Assembly: GCA_018907035.1 (NCBI GenBank)
Contig: JACCIC010000015.1
Location: 3,416,001-3,480,000, forward strand
DNA: 64,000 nucleotides
Direction of reading: 5' to 3'
From: Sycobia sp. Sy_11
Taxonomy: Eukaryota; Arthropoda; Insecta; Hymenoptera; Epichrysomallidae
Under the pieces are notes generated by a model. That model was not told the origin of the DNA, did no database searches, and saw nothing but the letters and a program-made list of their open reading frames with translations. The translations under genes and the position numbers were made by a program. Within the stretch, counting starts at the first letter, position 1. The number at the start of each line of letters is the position of its first letter. Shown in pieces: positions 13,275 to 26,750 of the stretch.

Positions 13275-13452
13275 TAGATTATAGTTTCTACTTTTCCATG
13301 AAATTAATATCATATGAAATAAATGATTTATATTTCGTTTATTTAGTTATTGATTTTTTATATTTACGGATTAAATAGTACTTTATTTCTTTGTCTTAAT
13401 TTGTTAGATAATTATTTTTAATATTGATTTTAACCCCGACTCATTTTTCGTG

Positions 13453-13551
13453 TCAAATATAATTCAAAATTAAATTAATGTGAAAAAGTTTTTGTTTCTA
13501 GAATTTAATTCGGATATGTATTGCATAAATTTAATTTTGAATTATATTTGA
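13453..13551. repeat. Short inverted repeat (28-bp arms)
   Basis: The arms 13453-13480 and 13524-13551 are reverse complements except for one mismatch, with a 43-base spacer. Weaker complementarity extends outward. This is consistent with a MITE remnant or foldback sequence upstream of copy 1. Confidence 0.7.
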
Positions 13552-13998
13552 AGTCGGCTTTATCGCTTCATTCCTCATATCGTTCATCAATTAATTCGAT
13601 TGTACATTATAAAATAGGAAAAATTTGATTGATTACACGTAAATTCCAATTTAAATATCGCCCGCGAGACAAGAATTACACTATAATTCTCTTACGCATA
13701 TGTACCCTTTTTCAATGCACGGATCGAATATGAATCAATTACGTCGCGCGTTATTGTTCACTGAAGACAAGCAAATCTTGCTTACTAGCAAGCAATACTG
13801 GTAAATCATAAGTGAATATATACTTCATTTTTTCATTTTCTAGTTTTACTGTTTATGATGAATCAATGATAATGACGAAAACCTGTCGTCAAAAAAATAC
13901 CTTTTTTTGAAATTTTTTAAAAATTAGAATAGAAAATAATTCAGAAAATTTATATTAAATTTATAAAATAATTCAAAAAATCATTGACTATCAAAAAT

Positions 13999-14344
13999 GT
14001 TCTGAAAAGTATGAAATAATCCAGAAAATGTATAAGAATGACTAATTACGTGTAATAAATAACCTAAATCGATTCTAAAAACTATTCCACATATCACTTC
14101 ATGAAGTCGACACCGAATTCACATATTATCTGCGTAAATTGAATTTGAACAATTCAATATTTTAGTAAATCACTTTTTTACTTTTGAATTCATTGTCGAC
14201 TTGAAGAAGTAATGTGTGGAATAGTTTTTAAAATAGATTTAGATTAATTATTACGTGTAATGATTTAAAACATTTATTCATTTTTATGAACTAAATTAGT
14301 CATTTTTATACCTTTTCTGAATTATTTCATACTTTTTAGAACAG
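13999..14344. mobile_element. Foldback or MITE-like element with long inverted arms
   Basis: The left arm 13999-14120 and right arm 14186-14344 are diverged inverted copies. Shared landmarks include TGTTCT/AGAACA at the outer ends, ATTACGTGTAAT in both arms, and GTCGAC...GAATTC at the inner ends. The right arm carries an extra stretch of about 30 bases. There is no coding frame. It looks like a non-autonomous inverted-repeat transposon. Confidence 0.65.
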
Positions 14345-14771
14345 TTTTTGGAATTCGATCATTTTTTAATTACTGTGTAAGTTTAAAATAAATACCCCGA
14401 ATTCTTGAATACTGATATTTTCATAAAATTTCAAATTATTTTACAATAATTTTATTAGTGTAATTTTTCGAAGTCGGTTTTTTAAATTTTTTTACTTTAT
14501 TGTTATTGCAGTGCACTCAAGAAACTGAAATTTTATAATCAATTGCATTTCAGTAGTCAATAATTGAATATAGAGTTCTATCTTGACATTTTTTATAGAA
14601 ATAGAAGTTTATGGCGCCCAATATGGTTTATGTCAATCGACTGTACAAAGTTACATTGGCAGGGCTAGGAAACTGTAATAGCTGTAAACATGTAATACTA
14701 ATGTAAGCTATAATAGCAATGCAGATACAAAGCCCGCCAAATAATGCCCTACCCCTCATGGTGTAATTTTT

Positions 14772-14774
<3 letters not shown>

Positions 14775-14823
<49 letters not shown>
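14775..14823. repeat. (TA)n microsatellite
   Basis: AT dinucleotide tract of about 49 bases. Tyr/Ile-rich open frames here are artefacts. Confidence 0.96.
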
Positions 14824-14824
<1 letters not shown>

Positions 14825-14902
14825 TGTATATCAATCTATGCAACTATAAAATTAAAACTTATCAATAATCAAAGAACCCTCAATTCATCAAATTTCCCTA
14901 TC

Positions 14903-14930
14903 TCTGTCTGTCTGTCTGTCTGTCTGTCTG
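14903..14930. repeat. (CTGT)n tetranucleotide repeat
   Basis: About seven copies of CTGT, then a variant and a short CT run. Confidence 0.93.
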
Positions 14931-17428
14931 TATGTTTCTCTCTCTCTATCTTTATGTACAATAATAACATAAAAAATACAATAATAAGAAAGGAGTTTTT
15001 ATTATTTGTACAAGATTATAAATATGCAAAATAAAATACGACTACGACAAGAAGGCCGACTTTCATTTGTACAAACTTTTTTTCAATAGTTTCTAAATTA
15101 TCCCACAAACTACAAATATGAATTTAATAAAATAAATATAATTTTAATTTTGTTGATAAAAGGGAAAAAAGGATAGTAAACCAAACCTTATAAAAAATAA
15201 AATGAAATCATCACGGAAAAATACTACTTCGTTTTAAAAAAATTTTATTCAAATTGTCCGAACAGAGTATCTTTATGCTTTTCAGAGTTGACGAAAAACA
15301 AATATATATTTCGATATAATTAAATAGGATTAAATGCTTTATAGTGTTTGACTTAATGGGTAACAGCTGATTAAGTCTATAGATATCGGATTTTGGACTG
15401 CGTAGAATGAAATTAGCTAATATCGATATTCTTCAATAGTTGGAATAAATTTTTTTAACAGTTAGTTATTTAGAACAGCGTCCTTAGAGGATTTATATAT
15501 TTCATATTGTCAATTTTCCTCGCCCTCTTTATAAAAAGAAAATTATTTTTAACAATTATTAAAATTTCACATTCAACCAGCGGTCATTGAATGAATAATA
15601 ACTAAGGAATAAGACGAACAGAAGTAAATGCTTATGTATTATTTTATTTTCTCTTTTATTAATGAACAAAATGAGATCACTAACATATCGCTTAACATAA
15701 GTATTATTATAACAAAAAAAAGCTTCTACCATTTTAAAATACAAAAAAAAAATTTATATATTTATAATTATTCGAGGTTAGCATAATGAGCAATGAAATA
15801 ATAAATCCATATAGAAGTATAATACAGTTGATTAATATTCTGCTCAAACATACATCAGATATAATAATTATAAAATAAATGTTTAAATTCACATAAAAGT
15901 ACGCCTATTATCAAGAATAATTTATTCGCGTAAAAATATTCTAGTGCACCCGTATCTATATAAAAAAAAATTGCCAGACATTTTTTTCACCTCTCATATT
16001 AGCAAGAGAATTTCTAAGGATAAAAAAAACCTGCTAAGACCGATAACACGTGCTTGTACATGTGGTTGAGTGTCTTGACCTGGTACAAAATTCGCTTTCT
16101 TTATAAATGTGTCCGAACTTATAAAATTAGCACGTTTTGTAGCACCAGCACTTTATTTTTCGAGTAAATAATAGTTCAATGCCGTATTTAACCTTGAAGA
16201 TACATACCGATTTTTTGTATAAACTTACGATACTCGTAGCAATGAATCATTTAATGTCGGTGCGAAGAAACCAGCCTTTCGAAAAATTTTACAATCATTA
16301 TTATTTACTTTGTGATGAGCCAGATATAAAAATTAATCTAGTAAATGCAATGCAATATGTTTCAGTACAAAATGTTACGATCAAAAATTAACATTGTAAA
16401 TATAAATAAAATGACACAATCAAATGAATAAAAGCGTTTATGATCATTTTTTAAAAATTAAATGTGGTTTTTTGTTTAGGATATATCGTCTAGCTATCCA
16501 AATAACATTTGTAAACGATATTATGGTTTGGGTAAAAGAAGAACGAATTTTTTTTTTTAATTTTATTTTGAACATAATAGTTTTAAATAAAAATTCAAAG
16601 ATCATTAACAATAAATGTTGTAACTATTGACGTACTCTATATTCAAATTAGTATTAGCATTATCATAAAACTAGCATATGCGACTTTTGCACGAAGATGT
16701 GTCGAATGAAAACTCAGGCACAGTTAATTATGTGTTTCCACAGTTTCTAAATTAAACTTACGATTCACCTGTCTTAGATTACCTAGACCACAGAAATATA
16801 CATTTGTATAAATACGCAAATAAAACATTCACTGAAAGTCCTCAATTTTCTATTTTAAACAAAATCTATGATTCCCCGCCACGTCTCGTGAACGAACGCT
16901 TGCCTCTCCTTAAATAATAGAATGATTCCATTTTATTTCTTTACATCAATCTATTTTATGTAAATGGTGATTTAATTCTCAATGATCTGTCAACCACTTA
17001 ATGTATTCTTTTGAGACATCCTTATCCAGAATCATCTTTATCTATCTAAAGCTCCCTTCTATTTATTATACAACGCAGCTAGGAATAGCAACGTTAGTTT
17101 TCCATTATCTTTCTCGTTCCACCAGAGTACAGAATGACCATTCTGGTCTGGTTATTTATTTCTTTATAATATTTGAATACCCTGCAGGCAGCTACAATTC
17201 TACCAATAAACCATTACCACTTTGCAGGTAATAAATAATCTGCAGAATATATTAAATTTTATCTATTCATCCTTCCCTCGCTACTATATACAAATGTTTA
17301 TAACTCTTTGATCGATTGCTAAAACACAATATACCTACGCAAAATATGCTTGTACCGTTAGATTTCTATTGTCCATATATTACTACGTTTCCATATACGT
17401 ATTTCCAGAACTCAGTCTTAAATATGTT

Positions 17429-18146
17429 GGATTACCAGGTCCAAAATCTCTCATTTGCAACTTCCTATTCGGTTAGTTCTCCACCAATACCTATGTACGA
17501 AAGATTAAACGAATATCATACAATGTGCTTCAATATAATACATTACATGTATGGTCAGTTTCGATCATGACTTTCCATCCTTCGGTTTGTTTTATTTGCT
17601 ATAATAAATTTATTCAGTAAGCTTCCCGGTAATCTGGTTACCGACAATTTCTTATCAGTTATATGCTCAGAATCAGTCACTATAAGAATCCTTACAAGCA
17701 TTTTGAAATACTGACCGTATATAATTTTCATGAAACCTTCGATCCATATATCAATCTTGATTTTATAATAGTCATAAATCTTATTGACTTTATTCGAGTC
17801 CAAATTAAAAGTTACACCAGTGATTTTACTAAAAATCTAAGATGTATTAATTGCAGTTGAAATTTCAACTGAATATGCTTTTTCTAGATTTCTTTTAAAC
17901 TCCACTATGACCTTTCCAGGAACTTGACCTCGTAAATTGAATATAGAAGTCAAGGATAACATATCTCATCTGCACAAAGTCCATCTACATCTATATCTTG
18001 CATTAGGCTATATACAACGAACTTGTATCTTTTTTAAAGCCGATCTAATACTATATACGATTTTTTCAGGAGGCTTAGCAATAGCAAATTCATTGCCATC
18101 AGCAAGTCTTCGTTCAAAATTTTTTTGTTCACTATTGATGCTATAA
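17429..18146 (+). pseudogene. Degraded cytochrome P450 relic, CYP4-like
   Basis: Plus-strand segments in changing frames recall successive parts of an insect CYP4 enzyme. GLPGPKSL at 17429 is the proline hinge after the membrane anchor and is followed in frame by TAG at 17474. In the next frame, PPIPMYERLNEYHTM (about 17481-17525) fits the segment after the hinge. YGQFR follows at 17549. HFEIL plus a Phe-rich helix begins near 17699, resembling the FHFxIL motif. A weaker match is GYIQRTCIFFKADLILY at about 18007-18057. The heme-binding FxxGxRxCxG motif and the I-helix are not visible. Frameshifts, in-frame stops and the missing C-terminal half make it non-functional. The family call rests on short motifs only. 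Confidence 0.45.
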
Positions 18147-18467
18147 AATCTGTGCTTTATCATTCCTAATAATATTTCTCGATTAACTTACTGATTTAGC
18201 AAATTAATCTGGGATCTGTTCTCGACGCACTTTATGAAACATAATACTATTGTATAATTAATAGAATATAAGAATATTTTTCAAGTTTTTTTTTTAAATA
18301 AAATACGTAGTCCTTGTATTGTCTTAATATTATCAATATCATTTTATTGACTAAAAATATTACAAAATTGTATAAAATTTTTCGAATATTTTTGGGTTTT
18401 CACTTAAACTTATGTCATAATTTTAAAATATATACTATCAAAACTATTTAGATTTTTTCGCAATATT

Positions 18468-21023
18468 TTAAATATCGGCCTCAAATAAGTGCGGTAGATT
18501 ATAGTAAACCGTAGCACCTGGTATGGGATTTTCTCTCCTTATTGAATCAATAAAATTAAAAAAGGCTGATATCTTCGTATATATAGTTCCATAAACAGTA
18601 TCATTACAATCTCTACGGTGTTTGCTTACAATACCAACAAGTGTCGTACCAACAATAAGTGGAGCACCGATATCTCCCTGTAAAAATACAGCTTATAAAA
18701 TATAATGGAACTTTAAAAAAATTTTACTCAAATATTTGATGGATTCTTTGCCAAAATAATTATTTATTTATATTATTGCTATGATACTATCCCAATTTCC
18801 AAATAACGGAAATATTAAGTTAAATACAAGATAACCTGCACTGCCTCCATACGGTTATAAGAATATAAAATATACGACTTTATTCTGACATTATAATTAA
18901 ATATTTTAACAACAAATCAAAAAATTATTTAAATATACAGAGATGCGTTATAATTATATCGCTCAAATAATCTCGCGGAATATGTATTTTCTAACTAATA
19001 ACAGACAACAAACTTTTACCATATATTTAATTTATGCTGAAATTTCTGGTGAAAATTAGACTAGAGAGAAAGTCAGTAATAAATCATCATAAAACAGTGG
19101 AATAAAAAAAAATTAATTTTTATACTGATTCGTTGAACCATAATACTGTAAGTTTTTTATACATCATTGAAATAGAAAGATAAATCATGTAAATCTTAGT
19201 ACTGTCTCAAATAATCTGTTAATATGTTTAGTATAAATAAAAGCAATTATCTTTATCGTAATCTGAGAAAATCTTACCACACAAACGCCTCGTTCTGAAA
19301 ACCTGTAATCAGGTTGTATTCTACCACATAATAAAAGGTGTTGATTAATATTAGAATACGACGCTGCACATTCCTGCCGAGTACTAATTTTAACAAATGC
19401 ATATTTCAATTCTTGTTCAACCGATCCATATATTCTTACTCGTTCTCTATTCTCAGTTATTAATTTATCATCGGGTGAATCAACTCCAAATCCAGTTACA
19501 GTTCCAGTTCTGTTATAAAAGGTTTGAGCAGGTGTTGGTAATGCAAGGCTTGTTAATTCCATACTGTCCGAAAGGTCCAAACTTTCTTTTAACTAAAAAT
19601 GATTAAATATATAATAATATACAAGTATGAGATTAATAATTTCATATTATTTAGTGTAATATTGAGATTTTAATGCTGAATTAATTTTATCTTAATATTA
19701 ACGTTATTATAAAATTCCAATTTTTTTCATTTCACTCATGCTTATCAATCTGCAATCTAGCATGACGAACTTCAACTATTAATCTAGTCATCCTTTCATT
19801 ACTGTTTTGGATATTCATTGCTCATCTAGGTATTGCATACTTATATTCCTGTTCTGTTATGCATATCCCATTGTCTAGATTCACCAGAGTCACAAAAACT
19901 GTAAATCTTCGAGTCTGATATTGATAAATAAAAAAAAAATTATGCTGCGGAAGTGGTATCAGTCGGAGTCTTTATGTAATATTCAATGTTATATTTCCTA
20001 ATATTAAAATTGAAAATAACATGATTCAAAATGCCCTGAAGAAAAAACAAGATACATGAATGATTAAATAGAGAATTGCGAAAGAACGAATCAAGCAAAA
20101 AGATTATTGGACGCTGCATCGACAAGTGTGTAAATGAAGCTGGCTAGGTGAAATTCAAATTTTCGTATATCTGATAATGGAATATTGGATAAAATATTTC
20201 ATTTTTTGTAAAGAATTATCACAGTAACGGTAATCTACACGGGGTTTTGACAGTAAAACGATTCCTAGAAAATTTCAAGAAGGAAGCTAATTTATAAGCA
20301 GAGTTGTTTTAAAAATTTAATAGAATATGACAATAGATAGCCCCCCAGGTTTTGAACAAAGGTCTATTTATATGAATGAATAAAATAAGAATTACAGTAC
20401 GAAGTACTTAAAACGTAGCAGTTCTAAGCTCTGTGAAAATACAATACAAATCTCTTGAAAAAAATTTTCTGTTGACACAAAATCAATTTGACATTGTTTA
20501 AATTAAATGTTTGTCAAAATCAACTATTCACGGCGCGGCACCTACTATTTCTTTACTATGTGCATTTACACATCCTTCCTTTAAATACTTTCTGTTTATG
20601 CTAGTTCTATAATACACTCAAAAAAATCTGGGACAATAAATACATTTCAAGCCTGAAATCTGACAGTTATCTGCTTTCTGATGTTATTATGCTGCCTTTA
20701 AATTCAATATTTGACCATTTTATTGGCACACGAGCTGCCTATGTCTGATTCACTGTTGCTTTTTCTTTTAAATCAGACAGATATCAGTGCATTTGGCATA
20801 TGTACTAAGATATTTCACTAAATGTACGGATCGAATATGAAATGTGGTTTATTAATTTTTATGTTTCATTATCCAGATCTGTATATAATTCCATTATTAA
20901 ATATTGATAATTGATTTTATCAATCCGTTAATTTGTTAATACATATGTATTTATCATTATTAGTCTTATCGACCATTATATTACTATTATTATTAGTATT
21001 ATTATTAATATTTTTATTATTAT

Positions 21024-21097
<74 letters not shown>

Positions 21098-22168
21098 TTT
21101 GAATTTACTTTACCCTTACTACGGCCAAGTCGTTTCTTTTTGTAACAGCACAATAAAAGTACGTATAGATTTTCTCAATATCTCTTAAAATCATACCATC
21201 GGCTTTAAGTAAAACTTGACCTACGACTGCAAAAAATGTTTGCTTCTTAAGTTTATTACGAGAAACTACGAAACATCGAGCAGCAGTTAATAATAAATAA
21301 TCACTAATGATAGCAGCACTACCAAGTAAATTACTTATGTCGGATAAATTATAATTGCCCAATATTGCAGCTTGATATTTATAATTGTGCTCATATGCGG
21401 AGTAACCACCAACAATTCTCTCAGTTCTGAAAGCTGAAATAGAAATTATCGCACTTTTATTTTGTACATTTGTCTTTAACTTATTTAAATAATTTCCAAA
21501 GAAGTCTATATCAATATAAATTATTAATAGTATAATATTCTACAAATCCAAATTTTGGATTTCAATTATGATACTTAGATTAATAATTTCAAAACTTGAA
21601 CTTCAGGATGATTTATTTCCGACACTTATACCGAATATAATTTTGCCCTTAATAGGGCAAAATTATATTCGTTACTCGTAAAAGTTATAAGAATACTCGT
21701 AACAAATTAAAAGATTTGTTTACTAATCTATTACATTCTAATATTTAGGCATGCATAACAATGTAATATAAAGGTATATTACATAGTTATTTTTTAACAA
21801 ATATAAGTGAAATACTTGTGCAATGACTGATCACCTACTGTGCATTTTCAAGACGTTACGGCTTATACAAATATAATTAAATCGTTCAAGAAAATCTAAA
21901 TAAGATATCATATAAAAAGCAATAAATTATTTTTAATTTGTTAATACAGTTAATTTTCGAATGTAAAGAAAAAATTTAAACAGCGTAGCAGCGTTAAGGG
22001 CAGAATTGTAAGTAGTTAAGTTCATAAACTTCGATGAATTTTAATATATATTTAAATTGAAAGTATATGTAGTTAACAGAAAAGTACAAATTCAAATAAC
22101 TCACCATTCTTATCCGAAAAAAAACTCATTAATAAAAGAAGAGTTAAAATTAAATTACAATAAATCAT
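18468..22168 (-). CDS. Serine protease homologue, array copy 2 (inactive S1)
   Basis: Exons 22105-22168, 21114-21433, 19278-19592 and 18468-18677 (909 nt, 302 residues) have consensus splice ends and the same phases as copy 1. Exon 1 gives a signal peptide starting MIYCNLIL. The domain starts at IVGG (residue 28). This is the only copy with a basic residue just before it (TER-IVGG), so trypsin-like processing is possible here alone. The triad reads Arg74 (TAARCF), Asp123 (RNDLAV) and Ile236 (GDIGAPL). An extra Cys in YFYCAV (near residue 116) might pair with the orphan C58. The donor of exon 2 lies only 16 bases from an (AGT)n microsatellite. It should be a secreted non-catalytic protein. Confidence 0.9.
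21025..21097. repeat. (AGT)n trinucleotide microsatellite
   Basis: About 24 perfect AGT units in intron 2 of copy 2, close to the exon 2 donor. The Val-rich and Thr-rich open frames over it are repeat artefacts. Confidence 0.97.
21632..21671. repeat. Perfect 18-bp inverted repeat with TAAT loop
   Basis: Two perfectly complementary 18-base arms are separated by four bases, in intron 1 of copy 2. It could be a mini-MITE or a foldback; it is not at a gene end on either strand. Confidence 0.9.
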
Positions 22169-22213
22169 TTTACGAACCAGCTAGTCAGTCAAATGTTCGT
22201 TTATAGTAAGAAC

Positions 22214-22245
22214 GAAGCAATATAACTTCGGTATATTTGTATATA
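22214..22245 (-). promoter_or_regulatory. Core promoter of copy 2
   Basis: The minus strand reads a TATA-like AAATATACC followed by GTTATATTGCTTC, about 46-77 bases before the ATG at 22168, matching the module before the other copies. Confidence 0.55.
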
Positions 22246-22264
22246 ATTATATCAATGTATATGT

Positions 22265-22267
<3 letters not shown>

Positions 22268-22309
<42 letters not shown>
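22268..22309. repeat. (TA)n microsatellite in copy 2 promoter region
   Basis: AT tract of about 42 bases lying between the core promoter and the upstream octamer-like element. Confidence 0.95.
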
Positions 22310-22312
<3 letters not shown>

Positions 22313-22348
22313 GTATTTATTACTAAAAATAAACAAAAAATATTTCAT

Positions 22349-22369
22349 GTCTATTTGCATAATATATTC
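22349..22369 (-). promoter_or_regulatory. Octamer-like upstream element of copy 2
   Basis: Plus-strand GTCTATTTGCATAATATATTC contains ATTTGCAT, the exact complement of the POU-factor octamer. Related words lie upstream of the other copies. Its distance from the TATA box is increased here by a (TA)n expansion. Confidence 0.4.
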
Positions 22370-25300
22370 GTAAAGTACGGCCTATAATTCTAATGAAATA
22401 GAAATCTAAATGGAAATATCTATTATTCGAATTATTCCAAATAATATATTATCTTTTTAAATTTATTACCAATTAGCAGGATGCAGAGAATTGTATTTGA
22501 CTTAATCATATTTCCCTTGCATCATCCACATACATAGTTAAAAATACATTTTATTAGTAGAGATGTATAAATAAATTTTCGTTTTTAAATTTGAACATCA
22601 AGTGTGTACAAAGATATTGAGTAATAAATCTATTCCTACGCGAAAACCCTTTCAGAATTGTTTATATTGTAAGTAGAACAGCTCCGTCAAGATACAAGAT
22701 CTATAGATATCAATACACCAATTGTTCTACAAATTTAAATGAAATATTTTCTTAGTCATTGGAAAATTTTAACTCTCTATAAAAGCAATTATAAAAGGTA
22801 CGGAAAATTTAGTGCACCTTATCGAAAATTAAACGAATTAAACGAAATTTGAAAAAAGAATTTCTCTTCTAATTTCGCTGCATTTTCTTGCTTAAATGTG
22901 TTTTTGTCTGAGTAATTTTTCTACGATCACTGATCGTTTTCCTAATTTACTAATTTATTAATCTTAGTTAAGCGTTAGAACCAGACAATGAATTTTTTTT
23001 CTATGTTTTATCTATAAAAAACGTTTGTACGTCACCTGTGGTGACGGATACATGGGAGGAAATTTTGAACTACCAAAACTGTTATAGTTATCCTAGAATA
23101 TATAGTAATGTTGATTAAGTCATTCAATTAAAAGTCTTAGGATTTTAACAATGAATGGAATAATAATATTTATCTTGGTTTAAAATAGAAAGATAATCAT
23201 GACATAATACGACAGATATGTTTCAATGTATTCAATACAGAGAGAAAATCATTAAGGAGTTCCGGGATTTCTAAGTTTACGAAGTTTTGGAGCGACCGAG
23301 TTGGCATAATAATAATATAATCAATAGTTTTAATAGCATCATAGATAAAATAGTATCAGTAATTTCAAATCATACTTTGATCTATAGTTATATTATTAGA
23401 TGGGTCACAGATATTTTTTGAGCTACTGAGGAATATTGTCCCCATAAATCTAACATGAGAACTTAGATGATGCATACGGAATATAACAATATTGTAACAT
23501 ACCATATTTGTTGTGTTGACGCCACATGATACGTATCTATTTATTATTAGCTGATAAGATCCAGTAAGTTCGTGCGTCTTTTTTCATATGTTACCTTAAA
23601 TTAAATTTTCCATACTCTATTGAAATCGAATGGGATAAGTTACATTATAATAGTTTGGTATTCGAAAATCATAGAATAAGTAATTAATCATCTTATTGAA
23701 TAGCACATAAGAAAATTTCTGTAATTATAAAAAACAAGGAGACTTTATCATACAAAGACGTTGAAACATAATTCAAAATATTATTGAAGCGATCAGCCGA
23801 ACTAAATAGAAATGAAAAAATTGTTTATTAATGAAACATATCTTAACAATTTTAGATTACCAATCTTACGGCATAACGAGAGAACATATATAGCAAAAAT
23901 AGACATTTCTGGGTCCAATCTTCTACCTAGCAAACTCACTTATTCGGTTCTTTGAATTTCTTCTTATTCTATTGATTATTCAAAGTTACATACGCAATAA
24001 TAAAATGATTATAACGCTGAAATAGAAGCAAGATTGGTCGTTGGAGGTTCCATCCAGTGATAGAATACACGTTAAAAAAGTTATAAAATAAAATAAATAC
24101 AGGCGGAATAGAAGCTCAGTAGTAGTCAATCGGAAAAATCAAAGATTCCGTGAACGATCCCCGGCTACGTAAGGCCAACTACCAATTTTTCCTCGTTCTA
24201 TTAATTATTCAATGATATCCACGTAACATCCCAGTGATTGATAGTTTGCACACTGAGATATTTTTTTTGCTCAGGAACATCTACGTGCAAGGTATTTAAA
24301 GAAGGAATATAAGTATCTTGCTGAAGAATTGACGCTAATAGATGTAGACGAAACACTCCCTTGCTAAACCACCAATGATAGTGGAAACATAGAGTTTCGA
24401 CACTCTTTCATCAATGAATAATTTTTTCATACTTTTTTAAATTATACCTGACCTCAAAGGCATAGTACATATTAGGAAAGTAGATAGAAAAAAAATGTTA
24501 AAAAAGTATTAAGTAAAACTGTTAAAGTAAAAAGAAATACTTCAGTATATCAACATCTACAATTCACAAATTACGGTCTAGTTTTCGTGACCTGAATAAA
24601 GTATACAAATTAAAATAGAAAATAATGTCTAAGCCAACTACACATACCTAAACAAGTAATTTAATACGATGACCTAATACCAATTCAACTTTCTTTTTAA
24701 ATATCCACGTGTCTGCTTAGTAAGGCAGTAAATTATTTTCCAAATAATAGAACATGAAAGTCACATATAAGAGTACAGATAACGATTTTTCTGAAAACAA
24801 GTCATACTTTCGCTCATACTAATAATGCATAGAAGTCGCAAATATACATTTATTATGTAAATGAAACCTAATTTCTTATCGAAAAAAATATTTCTAATAA
24901 AGAATTCCCCTTTTAACTCTTTACACCAATGCATCCGCCTGCAGTTGGAATTTCATAAAATCTGAAGATTGCTTTTTTGTTATAATTGTCATTTAATGAT
25001 TGTTCAAACTTATAAAAGCCCGTACCGTCATCGTGACTTTAATAATATTAATGGTGCAAAAAAACTTAAAATTAAATAATATCTATATTATTGCTCTTGA
25101 ATAAAGAATATTATTAGATTTTTATTCGGAAAAATATAAATTTTAATCTTTAATCATTTCAATTCTTTTTCCATCAAAGCACCTCTTTATAGACTACATT
25201 GACAGTGTGCTCCATCACTTACAAGAATTACTAAATTCTTTTGTAAAACTCTGTGGAGCATACAATATAAATCTATTCTTGTGAAAGGTAATTCTCGCTT

Positions 25301-25413
25301 AGCTCAAGTCCTGATATTTTTGATAACTACCTTAGCGGTTTATTCGCAGTCATAGAAAAATAAATAGTAAGAACAGAGTTAGGATTTTTTTAAATGAATG
25401 AGTAATTTGAACG

Positions 25414-25415
<2 letters not shown>

Positions 25416-25463
<48 letters not shown>
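25416..25463. repeat. (TA)n microsatellite
   Basis: AT tract of about 48 bases. Confidence 0.96.
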
Positions 25464-25465
<2 letters not shown>

Positions 25466-26119
25466 TTATAAATAAAATGCTTTTAAAATAAAATGCTTTG
25501 CAGCATGATCGAAGTTCTTACTTTATGCACCATACCAGTGTGCTGAAAAACAGGGAGAATTTCATAGGATAATAAACTATACGTCTGTTGCTATTACCGT
25601 ATCTGCAGTATATATTTCATTTTTTTTAATGTCTTAAATTGAATCTCGTTATCGAGAGATTTTTTAAAGTTAGAGTTTGACGTGTCTAGAAATTTTATTT
25701 TATGACCAATATCAAAGAAAGTCTTTACTAATGTAGTTCTAGTATATTTGCAAACTCAAAAACAAACGATGGAAGATGCTCAGATTTCTTTTCTACTTGT
25801 CATTATTTCCTTCATCAATTTCGAATAGATTTTCAAAGAATCTTCCTGATATGATGTCAGCTTCCTGATATGATCAGACGCATCTTATATTATTGTTATG
25901 AGAAAATATTTTGATTGACTGTCAAATATTATATATAGATGCATAGCACGCATGTTGGATATTCTTAAGATAAGACGGAAAATTCCAAACCGTAAAATAT
26001 CCTAAAAAACATTAAAAAGACCATGTTCTCCTTCTTTAATATTACTAATGTATCTACTTCCATTCATTGTCTTTAATCTTATCAATTTTATCATAAAAGC
26101 TACTTTATCAATACTTATA

Positions 26120-26126
<7 letters not shown>

Positions 26127-26178
<52 letters not shown>
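26127..26178. repeat. (TA)n microsatellite
   Basis: AT tract of about 52 bases. Confidence 0.96.
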
Positions 26179-26180
<2 letters not shown>

Positions 26181-26750
26181 TACTAGTGAGCACATTTGCC
26201 AGAATGAAACATCTTCAAAATGATCTGATCTTTAAAAGTATACAATAAAACTGATTCACAAAGCTGTACTCAACAATTGTCCCATTGCAATTCCACTACT
26301 AGAGATAAATATTCATCGTCCATGCCCCACCTATATTCAGGATGTCTGTTGTTTCTTATTTATATTATTAGTATAGGTATTACTTGGATCATTCTTCTGA
26401 AATATCGCATAGCACTTGTATTTTCTTTCGTACAATAAGTTAATAAAAGGAAGATAAATGGATCCTCTGCAAACTACATATATTATCTTACATTTGAAAT
26501 CAAATTAGATTTCATTAAAACAGTTATAATCATCTTTTCTTTGAAGTGAAGTATTTTTACTATAAAATCATGATAACGCTTGACTTTGTTCCAGTTAATG
26601 TGTCTCGTAGAGGATTTACAATGTCTTTCGCTTTGAAATTATAAGCGAAAGTGGGGAATAGATCAGGATGATCCAACATATACATGTATATCATGGCATC
26701 TTGTCTTTGTCATGGGTATGCAAAATCCTCGTATAAGGGGCACTTAAAAT

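Larger units (their letters stand above)
14345..17428. other. A+T-rich intergenic DNA between copies 1 and 2
   Basis: No gene recognised. Open frames at about 16.2-16.6 kb have no motifs I recognise. Contains the (TA)n and (CTGT)n tracts listed separately. Confidence 0.45.
22370..26750. other. A+T-rich intergenic DNA between copies 2 and 3
   Basis: No gene recognised. Two diverged direct copies of a segment occur at about 23910-24000 and 24160-24240, sharing a CTATTRATTATTCAA word and flanking similarity. (TA)n tracts are listed separately. Confidence 0.45.

Noticed and set aside
19397..19606. 69-codon plus-strand open frame
   Set aside because: Antisense shadow of exon 3 of copy 2.
20920..21153. 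Thr-rich and Val-rich open frames on both strands
   Set aside because: They are translations of the (AGT)n microsatellite next to copy 2 exon 2.
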